From Echinometra lucunter (lineage: Eukaryota; Echinodermata; Echinoidea; Camarodonta; Echinometridae), in contig CM057156.1 in assembly GCA_029962745.1 (NCBI GenBank), positions 4,146,632-4,210,631 on the forward strand: 64,000 nt of DNA. The letters run 5' to 3'. Under the pieces are notes generated by a model, which was not told the DNA's origin, did no database searches, and saw only the letters and a list, made by a program, of their open reading frames with translations. The translations under genes and the position numbers were made by a program. Below are positions 33,911-45,060 of this stretch, in pieces (the first letter of the stretch is position 1; each line of letters opens with the position of its first letter).

Positions 33911-34156
33911 CCACAGAACGAACGATACTAATCTGAATTAAACATTATAAAGTTCAAAGCGATGAAATCCTCTATTCATCCATCCATTAATCAATCCATC
34001 CAACCATCCGTCTATCAATCAATTATCAATGCATAAACTTGATATTAATCTAAGCCCAATGGATACTCGTCCAAATTAACCATCAGTTAAGTCGTTGCTA
34101 ATTCTTTACAGATAATCTGGTACTGATCCAAAATCTAAATAAACAAACTCAATACT

Positions 34157-34936
34157 TAAGGCCCGGTCCCACTGGCGTTTAGGAAGAGTTGCGTATGAAT
34201 TGCGCACAAAATTGGTTTATATTCGTTAAACATCCGCAATAAATTATTCGTGAAACATGCTTGTATGAGTCGGTCGACATCCGCATACGTCCGCAATTAT
34301 CCGCAAAGGCACGTTTTTCCGTTCCCAGGATTTTTGAGCAGCACAAAATTTTGGCTGCGGATGAGCATGCGCCATACATACGCAATACATACGTAATACA
34401 TACGCAATACATACTAATCTATGCGCTGAATATCCGCTGTTATCCGCAGCTGACGGAGTATTGCGGCTGGGCGGTGTCCGTGGGACAGTGTGTAAAACGG
34501 ATATACAGCGTGCCTATCACGTCTACATCCCGAACTAAAATAACTTGTAGCGAATGCAAACAGGCTTGCCACAAATAGTGCGTTTGCATTACGTCTGCTT
34601 TGTATCTGATTTGCGAACAATCCGATCCGTTTCCTCAATACATACGTTATACATCCGTGATTGTTCGTTATATGTCCGCAATGTTTGCAATACATTCGTC
34701 AACATTTACCAGTTATACTTCTCATCGGAGAGCATCCGCACTCGTATTCGCTTTTATTCGTGAAATATCCGTTTTTATTCGTCATATCTTCGCTGTACAT
34801 TATTGATATATCTGTAATTCATACTTAGAAATTTGTCATTTTTTGGTCAATTTTGTTGCGGACGACAACGAACGCCCGAAATTTGTATACGCTATTCATG
34901 CGCAATTAATCCTCACACCAGTGGGACCGGGCCTTA
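34157..34936. mobile_element. 780-bp foldback element, TAAGGCCCGGTCCCACTGG ends
   Basis: Perfect 19-base inverted ends lie at 34157-34175 and 34918-34936. Treating the outer TA as the target duplication, the element proper starts AGGCCCGG, which suits a Tc1/mariner-type target. The interior is made of irregular repeats of ATCCGCAAT, ATACATACG and TATTCGTGAAACATCCG. The internal frames have no domain. Confidence 0.85.
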
Positions 34937-35255
34937 GCCACATCCGAAATACATAAGACGTACACTAATCCACACTCGAAATATTTACGACTGACACTAT
35001 TACTAACTCAAAATGCATGAACTTGATACTTCTCCTAAATGAATATATACATCGACTTGATACTAACTAATCCACAATCTACTTACATTAAACCGATGCC
35101 AATACGCACTTAAGATACATAAGACTCCAAATTTAAAATGCCTGAACTTGAAACTCTTTAAACTCCTCAATACATCAAATCCAAACTACCCCACATACAT
35201 CGATACGATTCTAATCCATACTAAAAATATAAAACTGACACCAATCCAATCTTAA

Positions 35256-36135
35256 GGCCTAAACAGGGGCGGCGCAAGGGTATTTTCATAGGGGGGGATG
35301 ACCTACACGTGAGTTTTTTACATTTTAAATGAAAAAAAAGATAGGGGTACGTGTATTAGTGAACCGACGAATATGCCAATTCCATTCATATTTTAAAAAC
35401 TTATTGTTTTCTCTCTCATTACATACTTTAAGAGGGGATCTATAAACTAACAATATTTCGAGGTCCAATGTAAAGCAAAGGTTGAAAAAAAAGTGGAAAA
35501 GTCTTTGTAAAAACGAACGGACAAAACTTCCTCGGATCCCAGAGCGATAATTTGAACCGCTAATTTGACAAATTTTAAATGTGTGAGGGCCTCTAGAAAA
35601 TAGGTCTTCCCGACACATTCTTCTCTCCACTGATGCGAAAAACATGCGAAATTCGAAAATTACTGTATTTTAAGAAACGGGCATAGAATAAAAAAAATAC
35701 TTCACCAAATTTAATGATCTTGGTATCATTCTCTTTGATAGAAGATGCTTTACATACTAAAGTAAAAAGATTATCTACTTTCTAAAGGTAAAGTACTGAA
35801 AATCCACCGTTCCGCTTTTTCTGCGACACCCGGTATATCATTGTGAAGAGCATAAGGGCTTAACCCGTTGACTACCGAGTTCCATAGATTTAATACATGG
35901 GTAACCCTGTTCGAGTAGCCAATGGGTTAAAGCTTCCTACAATTTAATTCTATGATCTCCGACAAGGATCAAAATGTTCATTGCCTCGGAGAGGCAAAAT
36001 CCGAACATTTAATCGATCAGGTTCATAATTGACGTAAAGGTGCTAATCATTTTGAAATGCGCTATACAAATCCAGAATATTATTATTATTATTATTTGTT
36101 GGAAATGCTCTCATTCTTCCATTCTACATCCTTAC
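35256..36135. other. No gene; LINE-type 3' end near 36045-36095
   Basis: The sequence TGAAATGCGCTATACAAATC followed by ATTATTATT at about 36054-36096 is a LINE 3' end similar to the one at 30.2 kb. TAACCCGTTGACTACCGAG and its loose complement around 35866-35930 may form a small hairpin. Otherwise nothing is seen. Confidence 0.45.
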
Positions 36136-36277
36136 AACAGTATCTGACATACTGTGTGGTAAAGGTTGTTGCACTGAGAATCGACCCACTTATCATCATA
36201 CCCTCTCCACACCAATGCCACCGCTACACAGTCCTCAGTGCTGTTACTATCTCCATTAGGCTCACCATCGTGCCAGT
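36136..36277 (-). CDS. C-type lectin domain, C-terminal exon
   Basis: After a TTTCTCTTTCTCTAG acceptor the frame (phase 1) reads WHDGEPNGDSNSTEDCVAV, WVDSQCNNLYHTVCQ and ILL, then TAA at 36134-36132. Joined to the exon at 41100-40819, the split codon becomes Asn, giving NWHDGEPN. This is the second half of a C-type lectin-like domain. It has an EPN motif (the mannose-type calcium and sugar site in family members), a WVD motif in the WND position, and the last two conserved cysteines. Ca2+-dependent sugar binding is likely but untested. The exon may be terminal, ending with the TAA, or may use the GTAAGG donor at 36135. Confidence 0.85.
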
Positions 36278-36519
36278 CTAGAGAAAGAGAAAATATGGAC
36301 GTATTTGGTTTAAAATACTCATCTAGATACAGAGTCTGATTCAAAATTTCATTTTGAAAATAATGTTTTTGCAGTATATATTATCATGATCACTGGTAAT
36401 TATTCACCCTCCTCATGACAACTAACCAAAAAGACTTTGAAGGCGGACAATAATTAACACTTAAACCGGACGCTCACAACTGCGGTGAAACAAAGCAGAT
36501 TATATCACAGCAATAAGGG
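36278..36519. other. Lectin intron, unremarkable part
   Basis: No feature between the acceptor and the foldback element. Confidence 0.4.
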
Positions 36520-36675
36520 AAATATAGGTTTTCCCGGTCAATTTCATACTTTTTCCATTCCAGTTCATGAACGTGCATTCAATTTCACGCAACGCACGCC
36601 CCGCGAAGACATTCGGGCTTTCAAATTCCGAATCCGATCGATCAACTCCTGGACATTTGTGACAGGCATGCCCCC

Positions 36676-38665
36676 GTGATATCAGTGCGGCAAAAACAAA
36701 GAGGGGTACCTTGGATAAATGATGATTATTTGGTGTTAGCACGCGAAAGGGATTATTATCGAAAGCAATTTAGAAAAACAAGATTAATTTATTGGTGGAA
36801 TAAATTTCAGTCTTCCCGTAACAGAGCTAATAACTTGATTAAAAATTTGAAAAAGAAGTATTATCAGGACAAATTTAAGGACTGCGAAAATGACATAAAA
36901 AAGAACTGGAACATTTTATCGAAGCTTATACCTAAGAAAAATAAAACCACGAGTCATGATGTTAAATTAACTATTGATAATGATCAAATACCTAACAATG
37001 AAATAGCTCGCGTTCTAAACAAAGCCTTTAATGAAGTCGGCTCAAGGTTGCAAGCCCCTTCGAATAATTTCTCGAAAGATTTATTAAACAATTTACAAAC
37101 TCTGTTTATTCCATATTGTGAATTTAAATTTTGTGCAATCAAAAAGGAATATGTTTTGATAGAGCTATTACATATTGATTGTTCGAAAGCGGTCGGAGTA
37201 GATGGCATTCACCCTAAGTTTCTTAAGATGGCAGCTGAGAGTATAGCTGGACCTTTAACCCATTTATTTAATGCAACTTTACAAACTAGTGTTATTCCAG
37301 AAGATTTCGAAACAGCAAGAATTATTCCTGTACACAAGGGAGGATCTTTTGATATTGACAATTATAGACCAATTTCTGTGCTTCCAGTCCTGTCCAAAAT
37401 ACTAGAGAGAGCAATACATGATCAATTGTATAAGTACTTAAATGTAAATGATCTACTTGCAAATTGTCAGTCTGGCTTCAGACCGTCTTATTCCACTGCC
37501 ACTTGTCTAACTGAGATTACAGACTTTTTGTATGATAAAATGGACCGAAAACATGTTACTGGTGGTATTTTCTTGGACCTACGCAAAGCTTTTGATGTTA
37601 TTCCTCACAATTTTATACTTGCAAAACTTAAGTACTATGGTATTACTGGCAATGAATACAACTGGATGGAATCGTATTTAACAGACAGAAGGCAATTTGT
37701 AATGATTAACAATTGTCGCAGTGAATTTTTGAAGATAAAATCAGGTGTCCCACAAGGATCTATACTGGGTCCATTGATATTTTGTATTTTTATTAATGAC
37801 ATGTGTAATTTGAAATTGCATGTACATTCTAAAATGTCTCTTTATGCTGATGATACCGCCATTTTTAATCACGGTGAATCAAATTAAGGATGTACAAAAG
37901 TATTTGCAAGATGATTTTGATTCAATATGTAAATGGTTAGACTTAAATAATATGCATTTACACCCGCAAAAAACAAAACCCATGGTATTTGGTCAAAAGA
38001 AAATGTTGAGGGGTGCTTATTTGTCAGTGAAATTCAGGAACATACAATTAGAAAATGTAAAAAAGATTAAATACTTAGGTGTCATGCTCGATCCGGGCTT
38101 GACTTGGTGTGAACATATTACTAATATCGTTTGTAAAATATCTCGAGCAATAGGTTGTATAAGGCGGATTAAGCACTTACTGTCCTTTGATATCATGAAG
38201 AAGCTGTACTTTTCTATGATTTTACCTTACATTGATTACTGTAGTACATCTTGAGGAAGCAGTGCAAAAATACATTTAGATAAGATACAAAAACTTCAAA
38301 ATAAATATGTCAGGATGCTTTTGAAAAAAGATTATAATACATCACAAATTTCTTTGTTGCAGTCACTGAAGTGGCAATCAGTAGATCAGCGTATAAAATA
38401 TCAGTATTGTGTTCTTGTATATAAAATAATGAATAATTTAGTTCCAAATTATTTAAAACCTTTAGTATGTAAACGGCCCGTGAAATACAGGACACGGTTT
38501 TCTTTGCGATGCCCCCTTCAGCTTCCCAAAGCTAGAATTGAATATAAAAGAAAATCTTTCGCATATGTCGGACCCAAATTATTTAATGCACTTCCTTCAA
38601 ATTTACAAGCTTGTACCTCCTTGTTAGTTTTTAAAAAATTATGCAAAGCCTTTCATACGAATTGA
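36676..38665 (+). pseudogene. LINE E reverse transcriptase, nearly complete
   Basis: The 403-codon frame 36676-37887 begins in flanking sequence and then carries the RT region in order: VPWINDDY, KAVGVDGIHPKFLK, ARIIPVHKGG, NYRPISVLPVLSKILE, CQSGFRPSYSTATCL, DLRKAFDVIPH, SGVPQGSILGPL and SLYADDTAIF, where YADD is the catalytic box. Near 37870 the frame shifts. A second frame to 38254 continues the thumb (HPQKTKPMVFG, IKYLGVMLDPGLTW). A TGA at 38252-38254 interrupts, and 38255-38665 completes the C-terminus (GPKLFNALPSNLQ). One frameshift and one stop are the only breaks in about 2 kb, so the copy is young. The endonuclease is missing because of 5' truncation. Confidence 0.85.
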
Positions 38666-38945
38666 TAAAGAGCGAAATAATATTCCATTGATTTACAATG
38701 CTATGTACTTGTATGTTTAAATTGTCACTTCCCACTCTATATTTTTGGTGTTAATTGTTTCTGATGTTAAATATTTTGTATTTTGTATTTTTGACGTTGA
38801 TTGTTTTTTTTAATGATATATTTTATAGTTATCTTGACATGTATTTTAAACTGCAGGGCGCCTTTGTAAAGCAGTTTTAAGAACTGAACAGGCCTACCCT
38901 GCAGTATAAAATAAATAAAACAAAATAAATAAATAAATAAATTTC
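36690..38945 (+). mobile_element. LINE E, 5'-truncated copy with (AAATA)n tail
   Basis: Retroelement body from about 36690, where RT-upstream codons begin inside the foldback arm, to an AAATAAATAAATAAATAAAT tail at about 38920-38942. The 3' region contains GCAGGGCGCCTTTGTAAAG. It lies on the plus strand, opposite to the lectin gene. I could not find a clear target duplication. Confidence 0.75.
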
Positions 38946-39577
38946 ATTTATGGGCGCTCTTATTCTCTTTCCGTAAATCAAAATCACGCATGAGCGTTCA
39001 ATTTCCAAATGCGAGCATTGTATTTCCTACTTGCGCATTCAAATTCAACTCGTAGTCCCGATGACGCTGTTTGAGGCGTTCAATTTCATTTTCCGGCGAT
39101 CAATTTCCTACTTCGTGCACTCAATTTAGTGAAGAAGATAAAAAGGGGGTTATGAGGGGGAGAGCGGGACGAGCGTTGGTTGTTTCTGATAAACGAGCAC
39201 ACTCCGAAAAAGGATTAGTCAAAATAACTATTATGTTGGTGCATATTGTCCGACCAAAATTTCGGTGAAGATTGACCAATATGATGATTGTCATAATTAC
39301 CCAATTATTTTTTGAAAATTAATGTACCCAAATTTTGGTTAATTTTTAACTAATTTTTATGTTCAGACACAAATTCACCAACACATTGGTTATCTTGACC
39401 AATCCCTTTGTAGAATGTGCACAATATACCCGCACATCCCTCCCCCTAACACACACACAAGAAAAAAAAATCCCATTTTCGTAGGCCTCCAGCATGCTTA
39501 TTCTTTTTTTTAAGAGTTCTATATTGTTCTGAATTTGTATCCACTTACAATGATATCCATAATTATTATGGATAATA

Positions 39578-39842
39578 TGAATATACAAAGATAGGAAGAA
39601 AACTCCGATGAGAGTTATGTGTTGAGTTTCAGATTTTCGACTTGTATATATTTAGATCATCTTCAGGAATTGAAGTAAAACAGAATAAGAACTGTTTTTG
39701 TATACACTGATATAAGAAGGCATCAAAATGTTCAGTTTTACCTACAATTTCTGAAGATGATTTAATCAAAGGTCGAAAATGTGAAACTCAACACTATCAT
39801 AACTATGACTCTCATTGCAGTTTTCTTCCAATCTTTATACAT
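39578..39842. mobile_element. 265-bp hairpin MITE
   Basis: The stretch ATACAAAGATAGGAAGAAAA with CTCCGATGAGAGT and GTTGAGTTTCAGATTTTCGA on the left is mirrored on the right by GTGAAACTCAACAC, GACTCTCATTGCAG and CTTCCAATCTTTATA. GATCATCTTCAG and CTGAAGATGATTTAAT pair closer to the centre. The two halves would fold into one long hairpin. It is non-coding. Confidence 0.7.
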
Positions 39843-40818
39843 TTACAATGATATCATGTCCTTTTATGCTCATGTATACTTCAATACTTTAACAGCATAA
39901 CGACATAATTTCTAACGTACACTTCTTGATGACACCACCCATAAAAAGACAAAATCACAACACTAACCACACTATGCGTCAATTAAAAAACCAAATGACA
40001 AACAACATGATCTCAAATCTCTCATTTGGAAGCCTAAATAAACAGCAATATGAAATGTTTATAATTTCCATGTTACCAGTTTCAATGGAAGCATTTATGG
40101 CATAAACCTAAAATAGTGGACTTAAGCATGATAACATTATGGTAAATGTCTTGCCAAAGAAGCTCAATTTATTCCAAACTAAGTGAAAAACACCCACAAT
40201 CACCCCAAGCTAACTAATTGCAATGAATCTTTTAAATTGAATGCACTTATTTGGAACTTGGTTGCCTTTTCACGAATATGAATGAAGAAGGAGATTCGGT
40301 CGCCGGCTCGAAATGAATTTGATTGCCCATTTATCAAAAAGCATGCTCCTACTTTGAACTTGAATGACCCAAATGAACAACTGATTGCTCGGATAGTGAA
40401 TCTGAATGACCCAATTTGAATTTGAAAGCTGCTTCAGAGCTGCGAGCGTGAAATGCGGGAAATTGAATGCTCGGAATATGAACTTGAATGACAATATCAT
40501 GAAATTGACCGGGAAAACCTATATTTGTACATTTTCATTCATGTATGAATATGATCCAAGCTTGAGTATGGCTATGATATTCTTCATTACGTATAAATCG
40601 TAATGAAGTCGCTAACGTATGGGATACAAGATCGTGGACTTGGTCATGTATAAAGAAATTAGATTTAATTCATTATTCTATTGGACAAAAAATACCACTA
40701 TTAAACATTTCATTTGAAGTGGAATCATGTTATTATTTTAAAAATCCTATTGTGTAATTGAAGCACATGATCTGCACGTTTTCTCTTTCTTTATTATTTC
40801 AACTGATAGCATGCTTAC

Positions 40819-41100
40819 TTGTTGCAGTTTCCCTAGTTCCAGTACCATCTACATCACAGACGAATTCTCCCTCCTTTGCCATGTCGTTACAGTTTATCCA
40901 TATATTTGTAGACAATGTCATTCTGTTTTTGATGTTCAGGAACTCTTCGGCGGTGTTGAAGAAGAGGAGAGAAGGTTTCTTGTCTCCGGTGATCGTGCTT
41001 ACTGTCTCGAGGTTTTGACAAAAGTTCTTAGCCTCTTGCCACTCTCGATTTTTAGCATCAAGACGGTAACACTTCGACGATACGTACGTCCATTGTAGAT
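40819..41100 (-). CDS. C-type lectin domain, N-terminal exon
   Basis: A 282-base exon in phase 1-1 runs from a TTCTGAACATACAG acceptor to an A|GTAAGC donor. It reads LQWTYVSSKCYRLDAKNREW, QEAKNFCQNLE, SLLFFNTAEEFLNIKNRM and WINCNDMAKEGEFVCDVDG. This is the first half of a C-type lectin-like domain: the W-x-SKCY-x-L strand, the conserved first cysteines, the helix with E-A-K-x-F-C, the A-S-L-like hydrophobic strand and W-I core. It splices in frame to 36277. The domain lies outside the cell, in a secreted or type II membrane protein. The exon with the start codon and signal sequence is not recognised upstream. Confidence 0.85.
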
Positions 41101-41194
41101 CTGTATGTTCAGAATAATTATGAGAACATGGCGCAGAACTCAAGAATGTAGTTTTTCCTGTTCAACCGTTTTGAATACATTTAACAACACCAAC

Positions 41195-41202
41195 AATAAT
41201 GG

Positions 41203-41255
<53 letters not shown>

Positions 41256-41262
41256 GTGATGA

Positions 41263-41293
<31 letters not shown>

Positions 41294-41345
41294 AATGATG
41301 ATGATGATGATGATGACAATGATGATAATAAGAATGATACTGGTA
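41195..41345. repeat. (GAT)n with (GCT)n triplet tract
   Basis: GATGATGAT repeats with a GCTGCTGCT core produce acidic and poly-Ala frames. These are not genes. Confidence 0.9.
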
Positions 41346-41429
41346 ACAATAATAAGAAAAAAAAAATACCGATTCAACAGTATCAACTCCTTGAAGGAGC
41401 GTGTGGGCAAATGCCCCACTGGAGAATTA

Positions 41430-41957
41430 CAGCATAATAGTTACCCTCAGGACAATTTCCACCAGAACGATTTGCCCCAGGACGATTTCCCCAAGGAGGA
41501 TTACCCCCAGGACAATTACCCCAAGACTTCTCCCCTTTCAGTATACAACAGGAAATGAACCCTCTAGCAAAACCAATCCTACGGCAATTATCCGAGGAAA
41601 ATACCACGGAACACGCATTACTTAAGCTTTTTGACATGCACTCAGAGTAAATCGCATGAATGAAGAGCCTAAAAGCCGAAAACCTGTGACTCTGATGAGT
41701 GCATGTCGAAAAACTTTAGCATGTTTAGTATATGTGTGTTCAGTGTTTTCTCCCGATTTTGCAGTACATCTACAAGACTTGTATTTGATTATCCGAGGGT
41801 GAATTTTATCTTGTCTTGTGGGTATTACCCTGGAGGTAATCGTTCTAGGAGTGATGGACGGAAGGAGAAGGGGTAATTGTCCGCGAAGGGTAATTGCCCA
41901 GGAACCTATTGTCCTGACGGCAATTGTCAAAGGGGTAATTGTCCTAAGACCTGGCGA
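41430..41957. mobile_element. Foldback element built on GGACAATTACCCC words
   Basis: On the left, CAGGACAATTTCC, CAGGACGATTTCCCC and AGGACAATTACCCC follow each other about every 13-15 bases. On the right, 41815-41957, the complement GGGGTAATTGTCC and GGGTAATTGCCCAGG is repeated. The halves would fold back. The centre is about 280 bases of plain DNA. Unit length resembles the 15-base units described for TU elements. Confidence 0.75.
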
Positions 41958-42089
41958 GGATTTTTACATAGATGTGGAGAATATATTATGTATCTTTAAA
42001 AGAAAAAATAAGGAGAAAGGAAATTAGTAACATTGCTCAACAGCCAATCAAAAGCAAGGTTTCCATGGTAGTTCCCATTGATGGCAAAA

Positions 42090-42245
42090 CAACGATTAAT
42101 AGTATACAAATATACCTTGCATTGAGAGTTTCTGGTTAAAACTATGGGCAAGAGGTGACTCCGAAATAGTACTATTCACTGAGGGGTGCAGCCCCGAAGT
42201 GAATGGTACTATTCGAGTCGCCGGGGTTACTGTCACAATCTGAGG
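42090..42245. repeat. Dispersed repeat with internal hairpin
   Basis: AAAACTATGGGCAAGA with CTCCGAAATAGTAC matches, inverted, the block at about 31652-31700 and its copy at 55260-55310. Here GAAATAGTACTATTCACT and AGTGAATGGTACTATTCG make a short hairpin. Confidence 0.5.
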
Positions 42246-42249
42246 AGTT

Positions 42250-42449
42250 AAAAACAAGTGCATTGATCAGCGCTAAGAATCCGCCATTTTTCTTCTAATT
42301 TCATTATTTCTCTTTGTTTATACCTGATCACTAAAAAAGACTGGACTTACTTTTACAAAAATGCAATATCAGTCATGATCATAACAGTAATTTTATCAAC
42401 CCATGGTAGCCTCACCAGTTCTAACACGGCGTCCTAAGGGCCCTACTTT
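42250..42449. other. No recognisable feature
   Basis: An EGF-exon-like acceptor remnant just at 42237-42222 is discussed as a finding. Otherwise nothing is seen. Confidence 0.3.
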
Positions 42450-42893
42450 TCTTCTTCTTCTTCTTCTTCTTCTTCTTCTTCTTCTTCTCCCCCTCCTCCT
42501 CCTGTTCTTCTTCTTTCGTTTTAATCTTCTCCTTTCCCTTCTTCATTATTGTTCTTAATTTTCTTCTTACACCTCCTCTTCTTGTTATTCTTTTCCCTAT
42601 ATATTTTTTTATCATTCAAGTTTTCGTTTTTTCTGTTGTTTGTATCGTTATTAACATTATCATCACTGCTATATTTATTGTCATTATTATTATTGTAATG
42701 GTTAGTGTTATGATAATTATTATTATCATTATTATTGTTGTTGTTATTATCATGATAGTTATTATTGTTATTATTATTATTGTAATTATTTATTATTATT
42801 ACTGACATTTATTTACTTCTATACTATTACTATTACTACGACTATTATATAATAATGATAATAATAATTATTATTATCAGTATTATTATCATA

Positions 42894-42953
<60 letters not shown>

Positions 42954-42960
42954 GTTATTA
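42450..42960. repeat. (TTC)n and (ATT)n triplet microsatellites
   Basis: TTC triplets at 42450-42488 and a long imperfect ATT/GTT array at 42660-42960. Poly-Asn and poly-Ile frames here are artefacts. Confidence 0.9.
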
Positions 42961-43049
42961 TTCACCTTACTGTCTACTACTACTTCAACTTCTGCGACCG
43001 GACTACGACGGATATTATTTTTTTCTTTTGTACTGTATTTTACCACTGA

Positions 43050-43140
43050 TATATTTGTGTTGTTATATAATCTTAAGTTTGCATTTTAACCTGTACTATT
43101 TTTATGATCGTAAATAAAACCAAACCAAACCAAACCATAC
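43050..43140 (+). repeat. Retroelement 3' end with (AAACC)n tail
   Basis: TTTTATGATCGTAAATAAAA followed by four CCAAA units is a LINE/SINE type tail. The body is not recognised. Confidence 0.4.
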
Positions 43141-43772
43141 ATTATCATTATCAACATTATTCACACCAGTATGTAGTCATTCTTTTGAAGTGGATAACTT
43201 TGTTAACGAGCCTTTCATTTTGTCTGATCCCTTTCAGGATGCATGCTCAGCTCACTAGGACATTCATGCTTTGAGCATGCGCACTGACGGTGATTAGACG
43301 GTATTTTATTTTGTTTTACAGCTTTTTATTCTTTTCTTTCAAAAAGGAAATTGGTACATAATGTGTAACATATTCAGAACTGCAAATAATCTTCCCACAA
43401 ATATAAAAGTAGACAAATAGTTGACATTTCAAAACAATACTACAAACAAATTTTCATTTTTTACGAATAGAGCATATTTTAAAAGAAATTATATAAACAA
43501 AGATGTAATTAAAATTTCACACTTCATTTAAGATGAGGTAAATTTTAAAAATACAGTTCACTATATTTCAGCATAGACAAATCACAAATAAAGTTTTACT
43601 TTTTGAATAAAATTGCTTCAGTATAGAAAAGAAAACTGCAACTGCAATTAATTTCAAATCACCTTTTTTCATATCTCGTTTAGAGAGAAAGACGAATTAT
43701 AATTTTAAAAATAGACAAAAAAAAAAGGATAGGAGAAAAAAGAGAAGAGAGAGAGAGAGAAAAAAAGAAATG

Positions 43773-43808
<36 letters not shown>

Positions 43809-44068
43809 AAAGAGAGAGAGAAAAAAGAGCAATGGTGATGGATGGACTAGCGATCTCGCGATTACATCCATGCCTCATACTTTCCGTTATCGGTCAAGGA
43901 TTTTCATTGGCGTTTTTGTTTTTATCCATATGTATATATATATCAGTCAAATATGGCTGAATTGAATCAAACTGAATTCATTTATTTTTCATCATCACGT
44001 CATGGATATATATTCAAAGATAAAATAATGGGAGGATATGAAAATAAGCATATGAATCATATACACCC
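43141..44068. other. No gene; (GA)n tract
   Basis: A purine tract of GA and GAAA at 43738-43830 is the only feature. The rest is plain AT-rich sequence. Confidence 0.4.
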
Positions 44069-44071
44069 ATT

Positions 44072-44104
44072 TCACAACGCAAGAGGGCAGCAGACTGTTC
44101 GACA
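44072..44104. mobile_element. 5' fragment of MITE copy 3 (TATAGACCAATTTCAC family)
   Basis: CATTTCACAACGCAAGAGGG continuing to GACTGTTCGACA matches positions about 3322-3360 of copy 1. The remainder resumes at 50536 after the 6.4 kb insert. The first bases differ from the family end, which is slightly worn. Confidence 0.75.
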
Positions 44105-44940
44105 CAGAGTGGATTTATAGAGAGAGTGACGAAAACGGAAGTCGTTTCTGATTGGTCAGTTATTTCATGGAGCTCAAAAATAGTTCCCTCGGCTGATTTT
44201 CTGCTTCAGCAGCGTCTGTGGTGAAATGATACATGCACTGAAATTTCAGTAAGTCGAATTTTCTCTTTTCGTTTTCTGGTTCTGATACCGCATTTTCCCT
44301 GAAAAAATATTTTTCTAGGACAGTTGTATCACTTTTATATCAATTAAGTCTGATCCTGTGGAGTTTGCGTAATGTCTTTTCAATGTAAATAAACGCCGGT
44401 TTAACAAATCCAATTTTCATGTTCTTTTAGGGAGAAAAATGACGATTAAAGATTATTTTCGCATTTTCTGTCAGTACTGATGGTTATGATGTGTTGGAAA
44501 AAATATTTCCATGTTATTTTCAAGGTTGCCATTTTTAAAATTTCGTTATTTTTAACGAAAATAGCGTAAATTTAGACAAAAACCAGACATAGAAATACTG
44601 CATGAGGGACCACTGGAACGTTAAGGGAACTATTTTGATTTTGTGGCTAGCGCCGTCCACGGCACGGCCAACTCCAGCAAAGCCGAGACGGGCGGCTTAG
44701 GAGCCTAGGGCTGGCCTGGGCTGGAGCAAGAGCCGCGGCCCATGCTGAAATTTTGGGGCTTCGTGCACACGTTTCAAATTGTATTCAGATTTTTTGAGCC
44801 TGCTCTTTTAATGATAATAATTTCAGTTTGCCTTAAGTAAAGTAAAGACTAAAGGCCTAAATTAGAAAATATTTGAATTAAAAATCCCGACCCAAGCTTT
44901 GCCCTAGCTCTATTAGTCTAGGCCTAGCTAAGTTAGTCCT

Positions 44941-45060
44941 AGACTGAAGTGTTCTGTCTCTAACCGTCGTCGTTAGCCTCGTATTTTGGTAGGGTCGGCA
45001 CTCGGACCCTACCAAAATACAAGGCTAACGACGACTGTTAGAGACAGAACACTTCGGTCT
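44941..45060. repeat. Near-perfect 56-bp hairpin
   Basis: Positions 44941-44996 pair with 45060-45005 around the 8-base loop GGCACTCG, with three mismatches, one of which would be a G-U pair in a plus-strand RNA. The arms contain AAGTGTTCTGTCTCTAAC and TATTTTGGTAGGGTC. Flanks are rich in CTAG and GGCCTA motifs. Confidence 0.85.

Larger units (their letters stand above)
32790..35255 (+). repeat. Degenerate 30-35-bp minisatellite, interrupted
   Basis: Phrases like CTAATCCACACTCTAAAT, ACACAAACTTGATACT and AATCCAAACTCGAAATGC recur at about 32800-33000, 34020-34155 and 34945-35255. The same words on both sides of unrelated inserts suggest one array split by a LINE end (about 33.0-34.0 kb) and a foldback element (34157-34936). 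Confidence 0.6.
36520..40526. mobile_element. Foldback element in the lectin intron, split by a LINE
   Basis: The left end AATATAGGTTTTCCCGGTCA (about 36521) is mirrored at about 40505-40525. The ends continue inward with degenerate copies of CATTCAATTTC and AATTCAAGTTCATTC words, also seen at 38940-39130 and 40250-40480. LINE E lies in the left part and a small hairpin MITE at 39578-39842. Without the LINE the element would be about 1.75 kb. It has no transposase. Confidence 0.7.

Noticed and set aside
34261..34806. Frames of 68 to 105 codons
   Set aside because: They arise from the repeated ATCCGCAAT and ATACATACG words of the foldback element.
41105..41558. Acidic, poly-Ala and poly-Met frames
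   Set aside because: Products of the GAT/GCT triplet tract next to the lectin exon.
42521..43049. Poly-Asn, poly-Lys and poly-Ile frames
   Set aside because: Products of TTC and ATT triplet arrays.
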